Assembly: GCA_964499445.1 (NCBI GenBank)
Contig: CAZCLE010000002.1
Span: 1 to 64,000 of the forward strand
Direction: 5' to 3'
DNA: 64,000 bases
Origin: GCA-2688105 sp964499445
GTDB lineage: Bacteria > Chloroflexota > Dehalococcoidia > Dehalococcoidales > GCA-2688105
Position 1 is the first letter of the stretch. Every line of letters starts with the position of its first letter. The notes beneath the pieces were generated by a model, which saw only the letters and a program-made list of their open reading frames with translations, ran no database searches and was not told the DNA's origin. Both the position numbers and the translations under genes were made by a program. This document shows, in pieces, positions 40,883 to 50,109 of the stretch.

Positions 40883-41013
40883 ATCTGTCACTTAACAATT
40901 AAGCAGAAATCAAGAATTAGTCCGACTCTTATAAAGGTCTAGATGAGTGGGTGCTTATTCGCCGAAATGGCTAAACGAGCAATGATATGCCCGTAGTCGA
41001 ATAAACTTCGTGG

Positions 41014-41604
41014 TTACAATTTGACCCCGATGAGAATAGTCCCCAAGCCTCGCTGATCAAGCCCTTCAAAATAGCCTTTCTTCAAAAATATATCACAAGG
41101 CGTGGTAGGCGTACCGTAAGTAATAGAATGATATGAAAAATCGCTTTCTTCCAGGACACGCCATTCTGCCGAGCCGCACGGAATCTCAAAATGGCACAAC
41201 TTTTTCATGATATCCTGGGGGAAAGATATCTTGTCCTTGTAAATAACAAAATTTTTGTGCATAAACCAGACATTTTCCTTTTGGGACAGACTGGCGATGG
41301 TTTCTTCATCATGAACCTCTTCGCCCACCACCTCATCGCCCTTTCTTAAAATCAGGGAACAAGAGCCCCACTCAAACTCCATGTCAGTTAGGGCTACATA
41401 GATTAAATCATAAGTTAAGACTTCTCTTACCCCGACGTTGACGACCTTACCCATACCCATCAAGGAGTGCTTTTCGGCATCCTCCTCGATGCCAAGGACC
41501 TCCTGCCTGTCTTTTTCGAGAAGAGGGCTGACGTCCACAATCCCCTTCACCTTTTTCAAGGCGGCTATCATCAGGGTATTTGCCCTCATCCGGTCTATGG
41601 TCAT
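41014..41604 (-). CDS. unknown protein downstream of ramA-like gene, 196 aa
   Basis: I do not recognise this family. It is a soluble protein, N-terminus MTIDRMRANTLMIAALKKVKGIVDVSP helical, then mixed alpha/beta with WGSCSLILRKGDEVV and a Cys-containing LCHFEIPCGSAEW, and ending GLGTILIGVKL. Four Cys are spread without a metal motif. I use ATG 41604 because GGAGGAG lies just upstream; the frame extends to an ATG at 41625. It begins about 27 bases after the ramA-like stop, so the two form an operon and it probably works with the activase. Confidence 0.6.
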   Translation of the reverse strand: MTIDRMRANTLMIAALKKVKGIVDVSPLLEKDRQEVLGIEEDAEKHSLMGMGKVVNVGVREVLTYDLIYVALTDMEFEWGSCSLILRKGDEVVGEEVHDEETIASLSQKENVWFMHKNFVIYKDKISFPQDIMKKLCHFEIPCGSAEWRVLEESDFSYHSITYGTPTTPCDIFLKKGYFEGLDQRGLGTILIGVKL

Positions 41605-41630
41605 TTCTCCTCCGACGCTGAACATCTACT

Positions 41631-43295
41631 TTATCGGACTTTAACTCCAGAGGTAAGCAGTTTAGTCAGGTCGAACACCTTTTCACTACAGGCCTGTTCA
41701 CATCTACTACAGCCCATACCATCACATAGAGCCAGGTCAATGGTGATGCTAAAACCCTCCTCTTGCTCATCCTGGGAGAGGGCGTTCTCGGGGCATCTCT
41801 CGATGCACTCCTCGCAGCCGATACAGCCCTCGAAAATGATTCTTTTCAGTTCTCCGATGTCGGGAATAATCTTCAGTCCTTTAACCCCTAAATCGGGTAT
41901 GTCTCTCTCCACAGTCTTAATAACCTGGGGAAGCTCACTGACCTCCTCCAGAGGGGGGAGCCCGTATCTTTTAAGAAATTGTTGATAGGTTTTCCAGGGC
42001 ATACCCTCAGTCCAGAAAGACATTTCAAGCATGTAGACCTGCTTAAAAACTTCGGACTCGGCAAACATGCAGTGGTTTTGGCGCAGCTCAGTGGCCATCT
42101 TTTGCATGTTCCACAGTTCATCCACGTTTTTGACCATATCTCTGGACATAGCTAGAGAGGTATTTCCCACCTGGAAAACTCTCTTAACACTTGATGGTAT
42201 CATGCCTATTTGCTGGGACTTCAGGGCATCAACATAGGTTCCGGAGGCGCCAGACATATAAGCCGTTTCTATTTTACTCACATCTATGCCGGCTGCCTGG
42301 CAAAGGGCTACATGCCCGGCCCTGACCGCACCAATAGCCTTACCCGCCTCCGTAACATCGTGTTCGGTAAACTTGATGCCGTTGGCAAGTTTAATTTCAC
42401 CGTCTCCGGTACTGATTTTGGGAAGTTTAATCAGACCGGCCTTTAGTCCCTGGCTGAGTAAGGCAACCACTCCAGTGCCGGTAATGCCCACCGCCTCTAA
42501 GTCTCCTTTCTCCAGGACTTTTCCCGAACTGGGGACCACCTTATCCCCTTTTTGGACAAACATATCCTGGTCGAGGATATAACACTGAAGTCCGCCTCCA
42601 GGAGAGCTTGTGTCGGGGAAATAATACTCGACATCAGAGATGGCGCCGGGGAGAGCTAAAAGCCCGTCTTCAATCTGTTGCCCTTCCAGGGCAGGCCCGG
42701 CAGCCGTGGAGCCGGTATAGACGACTCCCTCTACTATGAGGGACATTTCGTTGTTAGTACCGTAGTCGGTGACAATGGAGATTTCCTCTCTTTCCAGCGC
42801 ACCTGCCTGAATCATCATGGCTAGGGCGTCGGCTCCGATCTCGTGGCGGACCGCCGGTGGCACCAATATGTCTACGCCGGCTGGCAGGTCAAGACCTCTG
42901 ATATCCCGGGACTTAAATATTTTGGCGTCTCTATTTGGAGGAACCACCCCCAGAGCTTCCAATTTTCGTTTCCCGGCATAGGCCAGGTCTCTTATCTCAA
43001 TTTCCCTGAAAAGAGAAAGCTGGATAGGGTTGCCGCAGACAGCGGCTCGTATCACGTCGTTTTTTTCGATTCTAAGGTTGTCAATAACCCGGTTGACGGC
43101 ATGAATAACTACATCGTGGGAGATTTCCAGTCCGACCTCCAGGGCAAAATGTAGGTGGTCGATTACATTGGCTCCTGGTAGGGGGTGTCGGGTGGTAATG
43201 GCAGTAGAGATTATTTTATTCCCGTTCTCCAGATCAATGGCTTGCCCTCTGAAGCCGCTGGTTCCTAAATCAAGGGCTATACCTAGTTTTCCCAT
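41631..43295 (-). CDS. RamA-like corrinoid protein reductive activase
   Basis: 554 aa. An ASKHA ATPase-like domain (LGIALDLGTSGFRGQAIDL at the start; TDYGTNNEMSLI near 195; MSGASGTYVDALK near 350), the core that also occurs in RACo. The C-terminus carries two cluster motifs: CIGCEECIERCPENAL near 495-510 and C-x4-C-x2-C-x3-C (CDGMGCSRCEQAC) near 530-542. This matches archaeal RamA, which reduces Co(II) corrinoid of methylamine methyltransferases back to Co(I) using ATP. It is divergent from the second corrinoid protein gene. AGGAGG precedes the ATG. Confidence 0.9.
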   Translation of the reverse strand: MGKLGIALDLGTSGFRGQAIDLENGNKIISTAITTRHPLPGANVIDHLHFALEVGLEISHDVVIHAVNRVIDNLRIEKNDVIRAAVCGNPIQLSLFREIEIRDLAYAGKRKLEALGVVPPNRDAKIFKSRDIRGLDLPAGVDILVPPAVRHEIGADALAMMIQAGALEREEISIVTDYGTNNEMSLIVEGVVYTGSTAAGPALEGQQIEDGLLALPGAISDVEYYFPDTSSPGGGLQCYILDQDMFVQKGDKVVPSSGKVLEKGDLEAVGITGTGVVALLSQGLKAGLIKLPKISTGDGEIKLANGIKFTEHDVTEAGKAIGAVRAGHVALCQAAGIDVSKIETAYMSGASGTYVDALKSQQIGMIPSSVKRVFQVGNTSLAMSRDMVKNVDELWNMQKMATELRQNHCMFAESEVFKQVYMLEMSFWTEGMPWKTYQQFLKRYGLPPLEEVSELPQVIKTVERDIPDLGVKGLKIIPDIGELKRIIFEGCIGCEECIERCPENALSQDEQEEGFSITIDLALCDGMGCSRCEQACSEKVFDLTKLLTSGVKVR

Positions 43296-43457
43296 AACTC
43301 CTCCTGGTAAAAAATCAGTCTTTTACTTTCGCACTTTCCTGCTGCCAATTTGTCAGGGTTAATCGTTCAAAGCCTCTTCCAGCGCTGCTTATCAGGCTGG
43401 TGCTTGAACTATCATGGCGACAACTCTCGCCTGAGAGCAAGTGAAATTCTCGACCCT

Positions 43458-43486
43458 AATATACTAGACGGTAGCTTGGATGTCAA
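43458..43486 (-). promoter_or_regulatory. promoter of the ramA-like operon
   Basis: Minus strand TTGACA (43486-43481), 17-base spacer, TATATT (43463-43458). Leader of about 155 bases before the ATG at 43295. A TACCAC/GTGGTA hairpin with a following T-run lies on the plus strand at about 43596-43630 between the two divergent promoters. Confidence 0.82.
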
Positions 43487-43681
43487 TAAGTTGGAGTGAT
43501 ATCCGGCGGGGGAAACAAAGAGGTTTTGGAAGCGGGTATTTGGGAAGGTATTGCCGGAGCCCAGAATCTGCTGAAGCTGGGGATATTGAGATGCTACCAC
43601 AGAGAGTAGTGGTATAAACTTTTTTCAGGTGGGTTGGAGAAATAATCAACTTTTTAACATAACCAAAGCAATGCAGAGCTA

Positions 43682-43711
43682 TTGACAATGAAGCTAGAAA
43701 CAGCTTATAAT
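43682..43711 (+). promoter_or_regulatory. promoter of the second corrinoid protein gene
   Basis: TTGACA (43682-43687), 18-base spacer, TATAAT (43706-43711), about 36 bases before the ATG at 43747. Confidence 0.82.
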
Positions 43712-43746
43712 CTCATTATCACTATAAATAAAAGGGAGGAAAAAGA

Positions 43747-44430
43747 ATGGCTTCAGAGGAGAGAGCTAAGGAATTATTTAAAGGACTTCAGGAGGCGGTG
43801 ATAATCTGGGATGAGGACAAAGTAGTGGAGCTTTGCCACGCTGTCATAGATGAAGGCGTAGACCCCTATGACGCCACCATGGATGGTCTGGCGGCTGGAA
43901 TGCAGGCGGTAGGCGACCTGTATGAAAAGAAGGAATACTTTGTCCCAGAACTTCTGATGTGCGCCGATGCGCTGTATGCCGGGTTGGACCTCCTAAAGCC
44001 GGCTATCGTTGCCTCAGGAAGAAAGTCAAAGGTAAAAGGGTCAGTAGTCATCGGTGTTGTTGAGGGCGATGTTCACGACATCGGCAAGAACTTAATCAAG
44101 ATGATGTTTGATGTTGCCGGCTGGAATGTCTTTGACCTGGGAAAGGACGTAGAACTGAGTAGGTTTGTGGAGGAGCAAATAAAGACCGATTCTGAAATTG
44201 TGGCTATGTCAGCTATGATGACGACCTCCATGATGGGCATGCCCAAGGTCATTGAGATGATAAAGGCGAAAAATCCCAAGTGTCGCATCATGATAGGTGG
44301 CGCTCCGATAACCACCGATGTGGCGAAAAAATATGATGCTGACGGATACGCTGAGAGTGCCGCAACCGCAGTTGAGGAAGCGATGAAACTGATTGAAATG
44401 TTAAGGAAAGAAGAGGCAGCGGCAAAGTAA
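43747..44430 (+). CDS. corrinoid protein (MtbC/MttC/MtvC type)
   Basis: 227-aa methyl carrier. Cap domain about 5-90 (DPYDATMDGLAAGMQAVGDLYEKKEYFVPELLMCADALYAGLDLL), cobalamin domain from 95 with the D-x-H-x-x-G motif in EGDVHDIGKNLIKMM, SAMMTTSMMGMPKVIEM and IMIGGAPITTDVAKKYDADGY. It is the general type used with methylamine, betaine or O-methyl methyltransferases, distinct from MtaC. AAGGGAGG precedes the ATG. It heads the plus-strand set with RACo, MtrH-like and UroD-like genes. Confidence 0.93.
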   Translation: MASEERAKELFKGLQEAVIIWDEDKVVELCHAVIDEGVDPYDATMDGLAAGMQAVGDLYEKKEYFVPELLMCADALYAGLDLLKPAIVASGRKSKVKGSVVIGVVEGDVHDIGKNLIKMMFDVAGWNVFDLGKDVELSRFVEEQIKTDSEIVAMSAMMTTSMMGMPKVIEMIKAKNPKCRIMIGGAPITTDVAKKYDADGYAESAATAVEEAMKLIEMLRKEEAAAK

Positions 44431-44496
44431 AAAAATAAAATCACAAAAGGCAAAATACAAAGATGATATGGTACTAAGACAGATATAAAATGAATC

Positions 44497-44556
44497 AGGG
44501 GATTGGATGAGTGCGATGCGTAGTAGTCATCCGCTAGATCGAATCCCCTTTATTTG
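44497..44556 (+). terminator. terminator-like hairpin between corrinoid protein and RACo genes
   Basis: AGGGGATT (44497-44504) pairs with AATCCCCT (44542-44549), with inner GGATGA/TCATCC, followed by TTATTT. The stem ends about 15 bases before the RACo ribosome site. It would cut transcription after the abundant carrier protein and let less through to the activator. Confidence 0.65.
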
Positions 44557-44570
44557 GAAAGGGAGGAAAT

Positions 44571-46529
44571 ATGGCAGAAAGCACAAATCAAGAGCATGTG
44601 GTCATCTTTCAACCGTCGGGACGTAGAGGCTCCATCAGTGATGGGAAAAACCTCAAGGAGGCTTCCGTAGCACTGGGTGTGGACATAGAAGGCGTCTGTG
44701 GTGAAAAGGCTACCTGCGGCAAGTGTAAGGTTAGGATAGAAGACGGGTTCTTCGAGAAATACGGTGTTGAATCAAAGATGAGCAATCTCACTCCGCTAAC
44801 AGAAGCGGAGAGAAAGTTTATCAACGCACATGCGGAGAAAGAAGGTTACCGACTGGCTTGTCAGGCTTGGATTAAAGGTGATGTTGTGGTCTTCGTCCCT
44901 GAGGAGAGCCGAATGGGAAAGCAGGTTGTGCGCAAAGCGGCGAGGGAGATAGACATCGAGCTGAACCCGGCGGTGAAGAAATACTATGTGGAACTAGCTA
45001 AGGCTACCTTGAATGATACCTTGGGCGACTGGGAGCGTATACAGGCCGAGCTTAATAAACGTTTTGGCTTGAGCAATCTAACCATTGACTATCAGGTGCT
45101 CCTGGAAGAACAGAAAATAGTACGTCAGGGCAATTGGAAGGTGACCGTATCAGTCTGGATGGATAAAGAGGTCATCAAGATAGAGCCCGGGCTTGTGGAG
45201 AAAGGCTATGGTCTGGCAGTCGACATTGGCACCACCACGGTAGCTGGCTACCTCTGCGATCTGTCCAGTGGCGAGATAGTAGCCACCGAGTCTATGATGA
45301 ATCCGCAAGTGCTTTACGGCGAAGATGTGATGTCCCGCATCACTTATAATATGAGCCACGACGACGGCTTGGAGCTGATGGCCCGGGAGATTATTAAGGG
45401 TCTTAATCAGATTGCGGGGCGAGCCGCTGCTCAGGCAAACATCAAGCGGCGGGATATCGTTGACATGACCGTTGTCGGCAATACTTGCATGCATCATCTC
45501 TTTTTAGGTATTGATACCCACCATATCGGTATGGCTCCTTTTCCCCCGAGCCTACATCACTCTATAGATGTTAAGGCGCGCGACTTGGACCTCAAGATAT
45601 CTCCAGGGGCTTACGTTCATGTGCTTCCCATTGAGGCTGGTTTCGTAGGGGCTGATAATGTAGGGGTGCTCATCACAGAGGCGCCCTATAATCAGGATGC
45701 TATGGAGCTTATTATCGACATTGGCACCAATGGTGAGTTAATCCTGGGCAACCGGCAAAAGCTCATTTCTTCCTCCTGTGCCACCGGCCCAGCCTTCGAG
45801 GGAGCCGAGATGAAATACGGAATGCGCGCCGCCCCGGGGGCTATCGAAAGGATAGCGATAGACCCGGATACTAAAGAGGTGAGCTTCAAGGTTATCGGTA
45901 AGGAGGAGTGGAGCACGGAGTCGGAGGATATGGGGGCTAACGGTATTTGCGGCTCAGGGATAATTGATGTCGTCCCCCAATTGTTCAAGGCGGGTATTAT
46001 CAACCACACCGGTCGCTTCAACAAGGATTTGACTACCCCCCGTTTCCGTGAGACTGAAGAGGGAGGAGAATTCATAATCGCTTGGGCAAATGAAACCTCC
46101 ATTAGCCAAGATATCGTAATTTGCCAGAGTGACATAAGGAACATACAGCTAGCCAAAGGGGCTATGTATGCCGGAGCCAAGCTGATGATGCGTCACCTGG
46201 GTCTGGAGAAAGTGGACAAGGTTATTCTAGCCGGAGCCTTCGGCAGCTACATCGATAAGGAATCAGCGGCATGCTTGGGTCTTTTCCCTGATTGTGATTT
46301 AGAGAATGTCTACGCTGTGGGTAACGCCGCCGGTGATGGCGCCCGCATAGCCCTCCTCAATGTGGATAAACGAAGGGAAGCTGACGAAATGGCAAGGCAG
46401 GTGGAATACATAGAATTAACTGTGGAACCGGATTTTGACAAGGTTTTTGGCGAAGCTATGTGGCTACCTCACATGAAGGACAAGTTCCCTCACATTGAGC
46501 ACCTTCTCCCTGAGAAGGCGGTGAAATAA
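44571..46529 (+). CDS. RACo-like reductive activator of corrinoid proteins
   Basis: 652 aa. N-terminal [2Fe-2S] ferredoxin domain with GVCGEKATCGKCKVRIEDG and RLACQA (C-x5-C-x2-C and one more Cys), a linker, and from about residue 210 the DUF4445 ASKHA domain: GLAVDIGTTTVAGYLCDL, MTVVGNTCMHHLFLGI, LIIDIGTNGELILGN, CATGPAFEGAEMKYGM, GANGICGSGIIDV and LAGAFGSYID. Such proteins reduce inactive Co(II) corrinoid with ATP. The window thus has two unrelated-layout activators, this and the RamA-like one. AAAGGGAGG precedes the ATG. Confidence 0.93.
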   Translation: MAESTNQEHVVIFQPSGRRGSISDGKNLKEASVALGVDIEGVCGEKATCGKCKVRIEDGFFEKYGVESKMSNLTPLTEAERKFINAHAEKEGYRLACQAWIKGDVVVFVPEESRMGKQVVRKAAREIDIELNPAVKKYYVELAKATLNDTLGDWERIQAELNKRFGLSNLTIDYQVLLEEQKIVRQGNWKVTVSVWMDKEVIKIEPGLVEKGYGLAVDIGTTTVAGYLCDLSSGEIVATESMMNPQVLYGEDVMSRITYNMSHDDGLELMAREIIKGLNQIAGRAAAQANIKRRDIVDMTVVGNTCMHHLFLGIDTHHIGMAPFPPSLHHSIDVKARDLDLKISPGAYVHVLPIEAGFVGADNVGVLITEAPYNQDAMELIIDIGTNGELILGNRQKLISSSCATGPAFEGAEMKYGMRAAPGAIERIAIDPDTKEVSFKVIGKEEWSTESEDMGANGICGSGIIDVVPQLFKAGIINHTGRFNKDLTTPRFRETEEGGEFIIAWANETSISQDIVICQSDIRNIQLAKGAMYAGAKLMMRHLGLEKVDKVILAGAFGSYIDKESAACLGLFPDCDLENVYAVGNAAGDGARIALLNVDKRREADEMARQVEYIELTVEPDFDKVFGEAMWLPHMKDKFPHIEHLLPEKAVK

Positions 46530-46550
46530 GCTCCGGGAGGTATATTATTG

Positions 46551-47483
46551 ATGCTTAAATATGACTTGAAACAAAAGGTCTGTAACATTGGTGGTGTGAA
46601 AGTAGGCGGTCAGCCGGGAGAGAATCCCCCTCTTCTAATCGGCAATATGTTCCAGAAGGGGGACATACTCATTGAGAGCCGGAAGGAGCGCAAGTTCAAC
46701 AAGGAGGGAGCTAAGGAGCGCATCCACGAGATGGAGCGCCTCTCCCAGGAGACAGGTGTGCCCGGCTTGGTAGGCATGGTCGCTAACGCTCTAGATGAAG
46801 TAAAGACTTATGTGGACTTTTTTACCAGCGTGACCAAGATGCCTTTTGCCATTGATATCTGGGTGCAGAAGACGAGACTAGCCGCAGCCCGCTATGTGGC
46901 TGAGCTAGGGCTCCAGGACCGATTACTTTACAACAGCATCACCCCCTGGGACGAGGACATCGAAGCCCAGGTGGCGGAACTCAAGGAACTGGGTATCAAG
47001 CATGTTGTAATTCAGGCGTTTGATGTAGAGGATATGGGGCCCCGAGGCAGGGTCTCGTCACTCAAGAAGTTGCTACCTATGGTGGAGAAGGGGAATTTTG
47101 AGAGCATCTTGGTGGACACAGCGGTAATGGGCTTACCGCTGACCGCCTTCTCGTTGATAGGCAATCGTCTGGTCAAGGAGGAGTTTGGACTACCGGTGGG
47201 CTGTGCTCCCTCCAACGGCACCTACATGTGGAAGAAAGCTGTGGGAGCGGAGGGCGCAAGCAAGTTCCCGCCTGTGGATGCTGCTATAGAGGCAATAACC
47301 GCTATGGGAAGCGACTTTATTTTCTATGGTCCCATGACCGGCACCGGCAGGGTCTTCGCTGCGGTGGCTGCCGCTATCAGCCTGCTTGCCACCTGGGCTT
47401 ATGACGAGGGAGCACCCTTACCCACTGAGGGTCACCCTTTGAATCTACTCTTCCCTGAGGTAGTAGAGCAATTATCAAAATAA
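46551..47483 (+). CDS. MtrH-family methyltransferase (methylcorrinoid:tetrahydrofolate type)
   Basis: 310 aa, related to subunit H of tetrahydromethanopterin S-methyltransferase. In acetogens and related bacteria stand-alone members (MtgA, MtqA and MtcA type) move methyl groups from corrinoid proteins to tetrahydrofolate. Visible: VCNIGGVKVGGQPGENPPLLIGNMFQKGD, ETGVPGLVGMVANA, PFAIDIWVQKTRLAAARYVAELG, SILVDTAVMGLP, LPVGCAPSNGTYMWKK and FIFYGPMTGTGR. I use ATG 46551 with GGGAGG ten bases upstream; TTG 46548 is possible. It follows RACo by 21 bases. It links this set to the folate branch of one-carbon metabolism. Confidence 0.9.
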   Translation: MLKYDLKQKVCNIGGVKVGGQPGENPPLLIGNMFQKGDILIESRKERKFNKEGAKERIHEMERLSQETGVPGLVGMVANALDEVKTYVDFFTSVTKMPFAIDIWVQKTRLAAARYVAELGLQDRLLYNSITPWDEDIEAQVAELKELGIKHVVIQAFDVEDMGPRGRVSSLKKLLPMVEKGNFESILVDTAVMGLPLTAFSLIGNRLVKEEFGLPVGCAPSNGTYMWKKAVGAEGASKFPPVDAAIEAITAMGSDFIFYGPMTGTGRVFAAVAAAISLLATWAYDEGAPLPTEGHPLNLLFPEVVEQLSK

Positions 47484-47503
47484 GAAGGGGGAAAGAAATA
47501 ATT

Positions 47504-48592
47504 ATGGGAGCAGAACTTAGTTCCAGAGAGCGAGTGCTTCGATTTCTTAGGAAGGAAAAGGTAGACCGCATCCCCTGTTTCTCTGGCATGGGGAATGTAC
47601 TGGTGGAAGAGGTAGAGCGTCTTGGTTGGCGTTTCGGAGATTTGCACCGAGATGCTCATAAGATGGCAATGGCGGCAGCAGCCACATACCCAGCCACCGG
47701 GTTTGAGTGTGCCGTAGTTCCCTATGATTACCACCTAGAGGCTGAATCATTAGGCTCCGTAGTTCGGTTTTACGAGAAGAAGGAAGGAGAAGAAGAAAGA
47801 ATCATTTATCCTATCGCATTGCACGAATTGACGGAGAAGCTGGAGGACCTGGACCTTGAGGCGATAAAGAAGAAAAAGCCATTCGAGTTGGGAAGGATAC
47901 CTCTAGTAGCTGATGCGATTCGCCTTTTGAAAAAGGAGATAGGCGACCAGGTAGCAGTCGGCGCTTATACCTTGGGTCCCTACGGCGTAGCCGGGGCAGT
48001 AGATTCTGTTGTTGACCTATCTAAGAATGTAGTGAAGAATAGAGACCTGGTGCACAAGCTACTGAAGGTTCTGACTGACTACATCGCTCAGGAGGTTAAG
48101 TTTTTCAGAGAGGCTGGCGCCGACTATGTGTGTATCCGTGAGATGACATGCGCGACAGATCTTTTAAGCCCGAAGACGTATGAAGACCTGATTTTGCCTC
48201 ATTTGCAGGACTTGTTCTCCCAGATAGACCACCCAAGGATTCTGCATACCTGTGGCGACACAGATGACGATATGATATATATGATTAAAACCGGGGCTGA
48301 TTTCATCTCCGTAGAGCAAAAGAATCATATATGGAAGTCAAGGGAGACGATGAAGGGGACTGATATACGCCTCATGGGGAACTTGGACGTCTACCAATTG
48401 ATGGCGATGTCGACACCTGAACAGATTGACCAGCAAGCCAAGCTAGTTATTGGTGAAGGTCTTGACGCATTATGGCCTGCCTGTGATATATGGCCAGAGG
48501 CGCCTGTGAAGAACATAAAAGCGCTGGTGGAAGCAGCCAAGAAATACAGCGACCCTGAGAACCCGGTCCCGGGGACTCTCTGGTCCAAGTGA
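47504..48592 (+). CDS. UroD-fold methyltransferase, paralogue 1
   Basis: 362 aa, uroporphyrinogen decarboxylase/MtaA/CmuA superfamily. N-terminus ELSSRERVLRFLRKEKVDRIPCFSG; repeated MtaA-like blocks VAVGAYTLGPYGVAG, AGADYVCIREMTCATDLLSP, a Zn-type H-x-C in ILHTCGDTDDD, FISVEQKNH and DALWPACDIWP carrying the last Cys. Methyltransferases of this group act on methanol-derived corrinoid, methylthiols, chloromethane or O-methyl compounds; substrate here unknown. Clearly paralogous to the next intact gene (48811) and more distant from the one at 34188. A G-rich site precedes the ATG at a long 12-base gap. Confidence 0.85.
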   Translation: MGAELSSRERVLRFLRKEKVDRIPCFSGMGNVLVEEVERLGWRFGDLHRDAHKMAMAAAATYPATGFECAVVPYDYHLEAESLGSVVRFYEKKEGEEERIIYPIALHELTEKLEDLDLEAIKKKKPFELGRIPLVADAIRLLKKEIGDQVAVGAYTLGPYGVAGAVDSVVDLSKNVVKNRDLVHKLLKVLTDYIAQEVKFFREAGADYVCIREMTCATDLLSPKTYEDLILPHLQDLFSQIDHPRILHTCGDTDDDMIYMIKTGADFISVEQKNHIWKSRETMKGTDIRLMGNLDVYQLMAMSTPEQIDQQAKLVIGEGLDALWPACDIWPEAPVKNIKALVEAAKKYSDPENPVPGTLWSK

Positions 48593-48609
48593 AGATAGCT
48601 AACGCCTGG

Positions 48610-48795
48610 GGTGTTAATGCTGTCACATGGCCGGAGTGTGATATCGGGTTAACTATGCCCAAGTAAAGCATGGAAGTGCTAATGGCAGCGATGAGGAAAT
48701 GCGTTAAGCTCGGGTAATCGCTGCTAAAATTTGCCAGCATTGCTTTAGTCATATTGCCCTAAGATATGCTAAACCGCATATTTGAGATATAGTAT
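48610..48795 (+). pseudogene. decayed 3' fragment of a UroD-fold methyltransferase gene
   Basis: The sequence translates as GVNAVTWPECDIGLTMPK, a stop, then SMEVLMAAMRKCVKLG and a stop. It is a close copy of the last 30 or so codons of the gene at 48811-49848 (GVNAVWPGCDMWPTVPKENMEALMAATKKYGKLG). The similarity runs on into the 3' flanking DNA (TCGCTGCTAAAATTTGCCAGCA, with one change near the end). It has an in-frame TAA and a one-codon insertion. So a third tandem copy once lay here and was deleted except for its tail. Confidence 0.85.
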
Positions 48796-48810
48796 GCAGA
48801 AAGGAATAGT

Positions 48811-49848
48811 ATGGAAACAGAACTTAATTCTAGAGAACGAGTGCTCAGGCTTTTTAGAAGGGAAAAGATAGACCGCATTCCTGTCTTCAGTGGTCTGGGG
48901 AACATAACCGTAGATGGAATTGAGAAATGTGGTTATAAATTCGTAGGTGTCCATGAAGACGCACGCAAAATGGCGGACGTGGCTGCAGCCACGTTCCAGA
49001 TGTATGGCTTTGAGTGTGCAGTAGTCCCTTTTGACTTCGGGATTGAACCCCAAGCTTTAGGCTGTGAGGTTAATTTTTACCCTCACCATGAAGATGTTAT
49101 CTATCCCACCATAAAAAAGAATCTTGCCGAGCATATAGAGGACCTGAATATCCACGTGCCCTCGGATTTAGCCAACGCGGGGAGGATACCCGTGGTGACC
49201 GAAGCAATTCGTCTCCTGAAAGAGGAAGTAGGCAAGCAAGTGGCAGTGGGAGCCGTGATTCTGGGACCATATACCTTAGCCGGGCAGATCACCGACCCCG
49301 GGAACATGGCTAAGTTGGCGTTTAAGAAGCCAGACATGGTTCATAAGTTGCTGGACATTCTGGATGAGGTTGAAATCGAGACCGCCAGGATTTATAAAGA
49401 AGCCGGTGCCGATTATGTAACCATCCATGAGATGGCAGCGGGAGGAGATATATTAAGCCCGCGTATGTTTAGATCTGTAGTACAGCCTCATATAGAACGA
49501 ATCCTGTCCACTATGCCCTCGCCGAAGGTCCTGCACATGTGTGGCGATACGGATAGCATTGTTGAGGACATGGTACTCTGTGGAGCCGATGCCATCAGCG
49601 TAGAGCAAAAGAACCATATAGCCGAGACCAGGCAGAAGGTGGGGCCTGATGTGCTCATCTTTGGAAATATTGACACTTTCAGGTTGATGGCGACAGGAAA
49701 ACCTGAAGATGTTGAAAGAGCGGTAAAGCGGGCTATTGACGAGGGTGTCAATGCCGTATGGCCCGGGTGTGATATGTGGCCAACCGTGCCCAAGGAAAAC
49801 ATGGAAGCGCTAATGGCAGCGACGAAGAAATATGGTAAGCTTGGGTAA
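48811..49848 (+). CDS. UroD-fold methyltransferase, paralogue 2
   Basis: 345 aa, same family as the gene at 47504, with shared blocks ELNSRERVLRLFRREKIDRIPVFSG, GFECAVVPFDFGIEPQALGC, VAVGAVILGPYTLAG, AGADYVTIHEMAAGGDILSP, H-x-C in VLHMCGDTDS, DAISVEQKNHIAETRQ, and the final Cys in AVWPGCDMWP. It may work on a related methyl donor or form a heteromer with paralogue 1. AAAGGA lies five bases before the ATG. The repeated tail upstream shows that this locus expanded by tandem duplication. Confidence 0.85.
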   Translation: METELNSRERVLRLFRREKIDRIPVFSGLGNITVDGIEKCGYKFVGVHEDARKMADVAAATFQMYGFECAVVPFDFGIEPQALGCEVNFYPHHEDVIYPTIKKNLAEHIEDLNIHVPSDLANAGRIPVVTEAIRLLKEEVGKQVAVGAVILGPYTLAGQITDPGNMAKLAFKKPDMVHKLLDILDEVEIETARIYKEAGADYVTIHEMAAGGDILSPRMFRSVVQPHIERILSTMPSPKVLHMCGDTDSIVEDMVLCGADAISVEQKNHIAETRQKVGPDVLIFGNIDTFRLMATGKPEDVERAVKRAIDEGVNAVWPGCDMWPTVPKENMEALMAATKKYGKLG

Positions 49849-50109
49849 TCGCTGCTAAAATTTGCCAGCACTGTTTTAGCCATACTGGCTTCAGACATAC
49901 TGAACGGCGTGTCGGAGGTATAGGGGTGGCAGAAATGATGGGCGTTAAGAGGGTTCAATAAAGGAGCCCTCCAAGGCTGGTGTGTGCTGACGTCGGGGCA
50001 TCGATTTTTAGCTTCCGGTAACGCTTAAAGCCTTTTTTATCGGGTAATCCCAATGTTGACTAATGTGTGGTAAGCTTATTTAGAATTTCTATGAAGAGGA
50101 AGTAGGGAA

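Noticed and set aside
46551..47483. Archaeal origin of the contig because of MtrH and RamA-like genes
   Set aside because: Stand-alone MtrH-family and RamA-like proteins occur in anaerobic bacteria, and tRNAs, promoters, pan motif and ribosome sites here are bacterial.
48447..48752. Minus-strand frame opposite the decayed methyltransferase fragment
   Set aside because: It is the antisense of a pseudogene whose plus-strand homology is clear.
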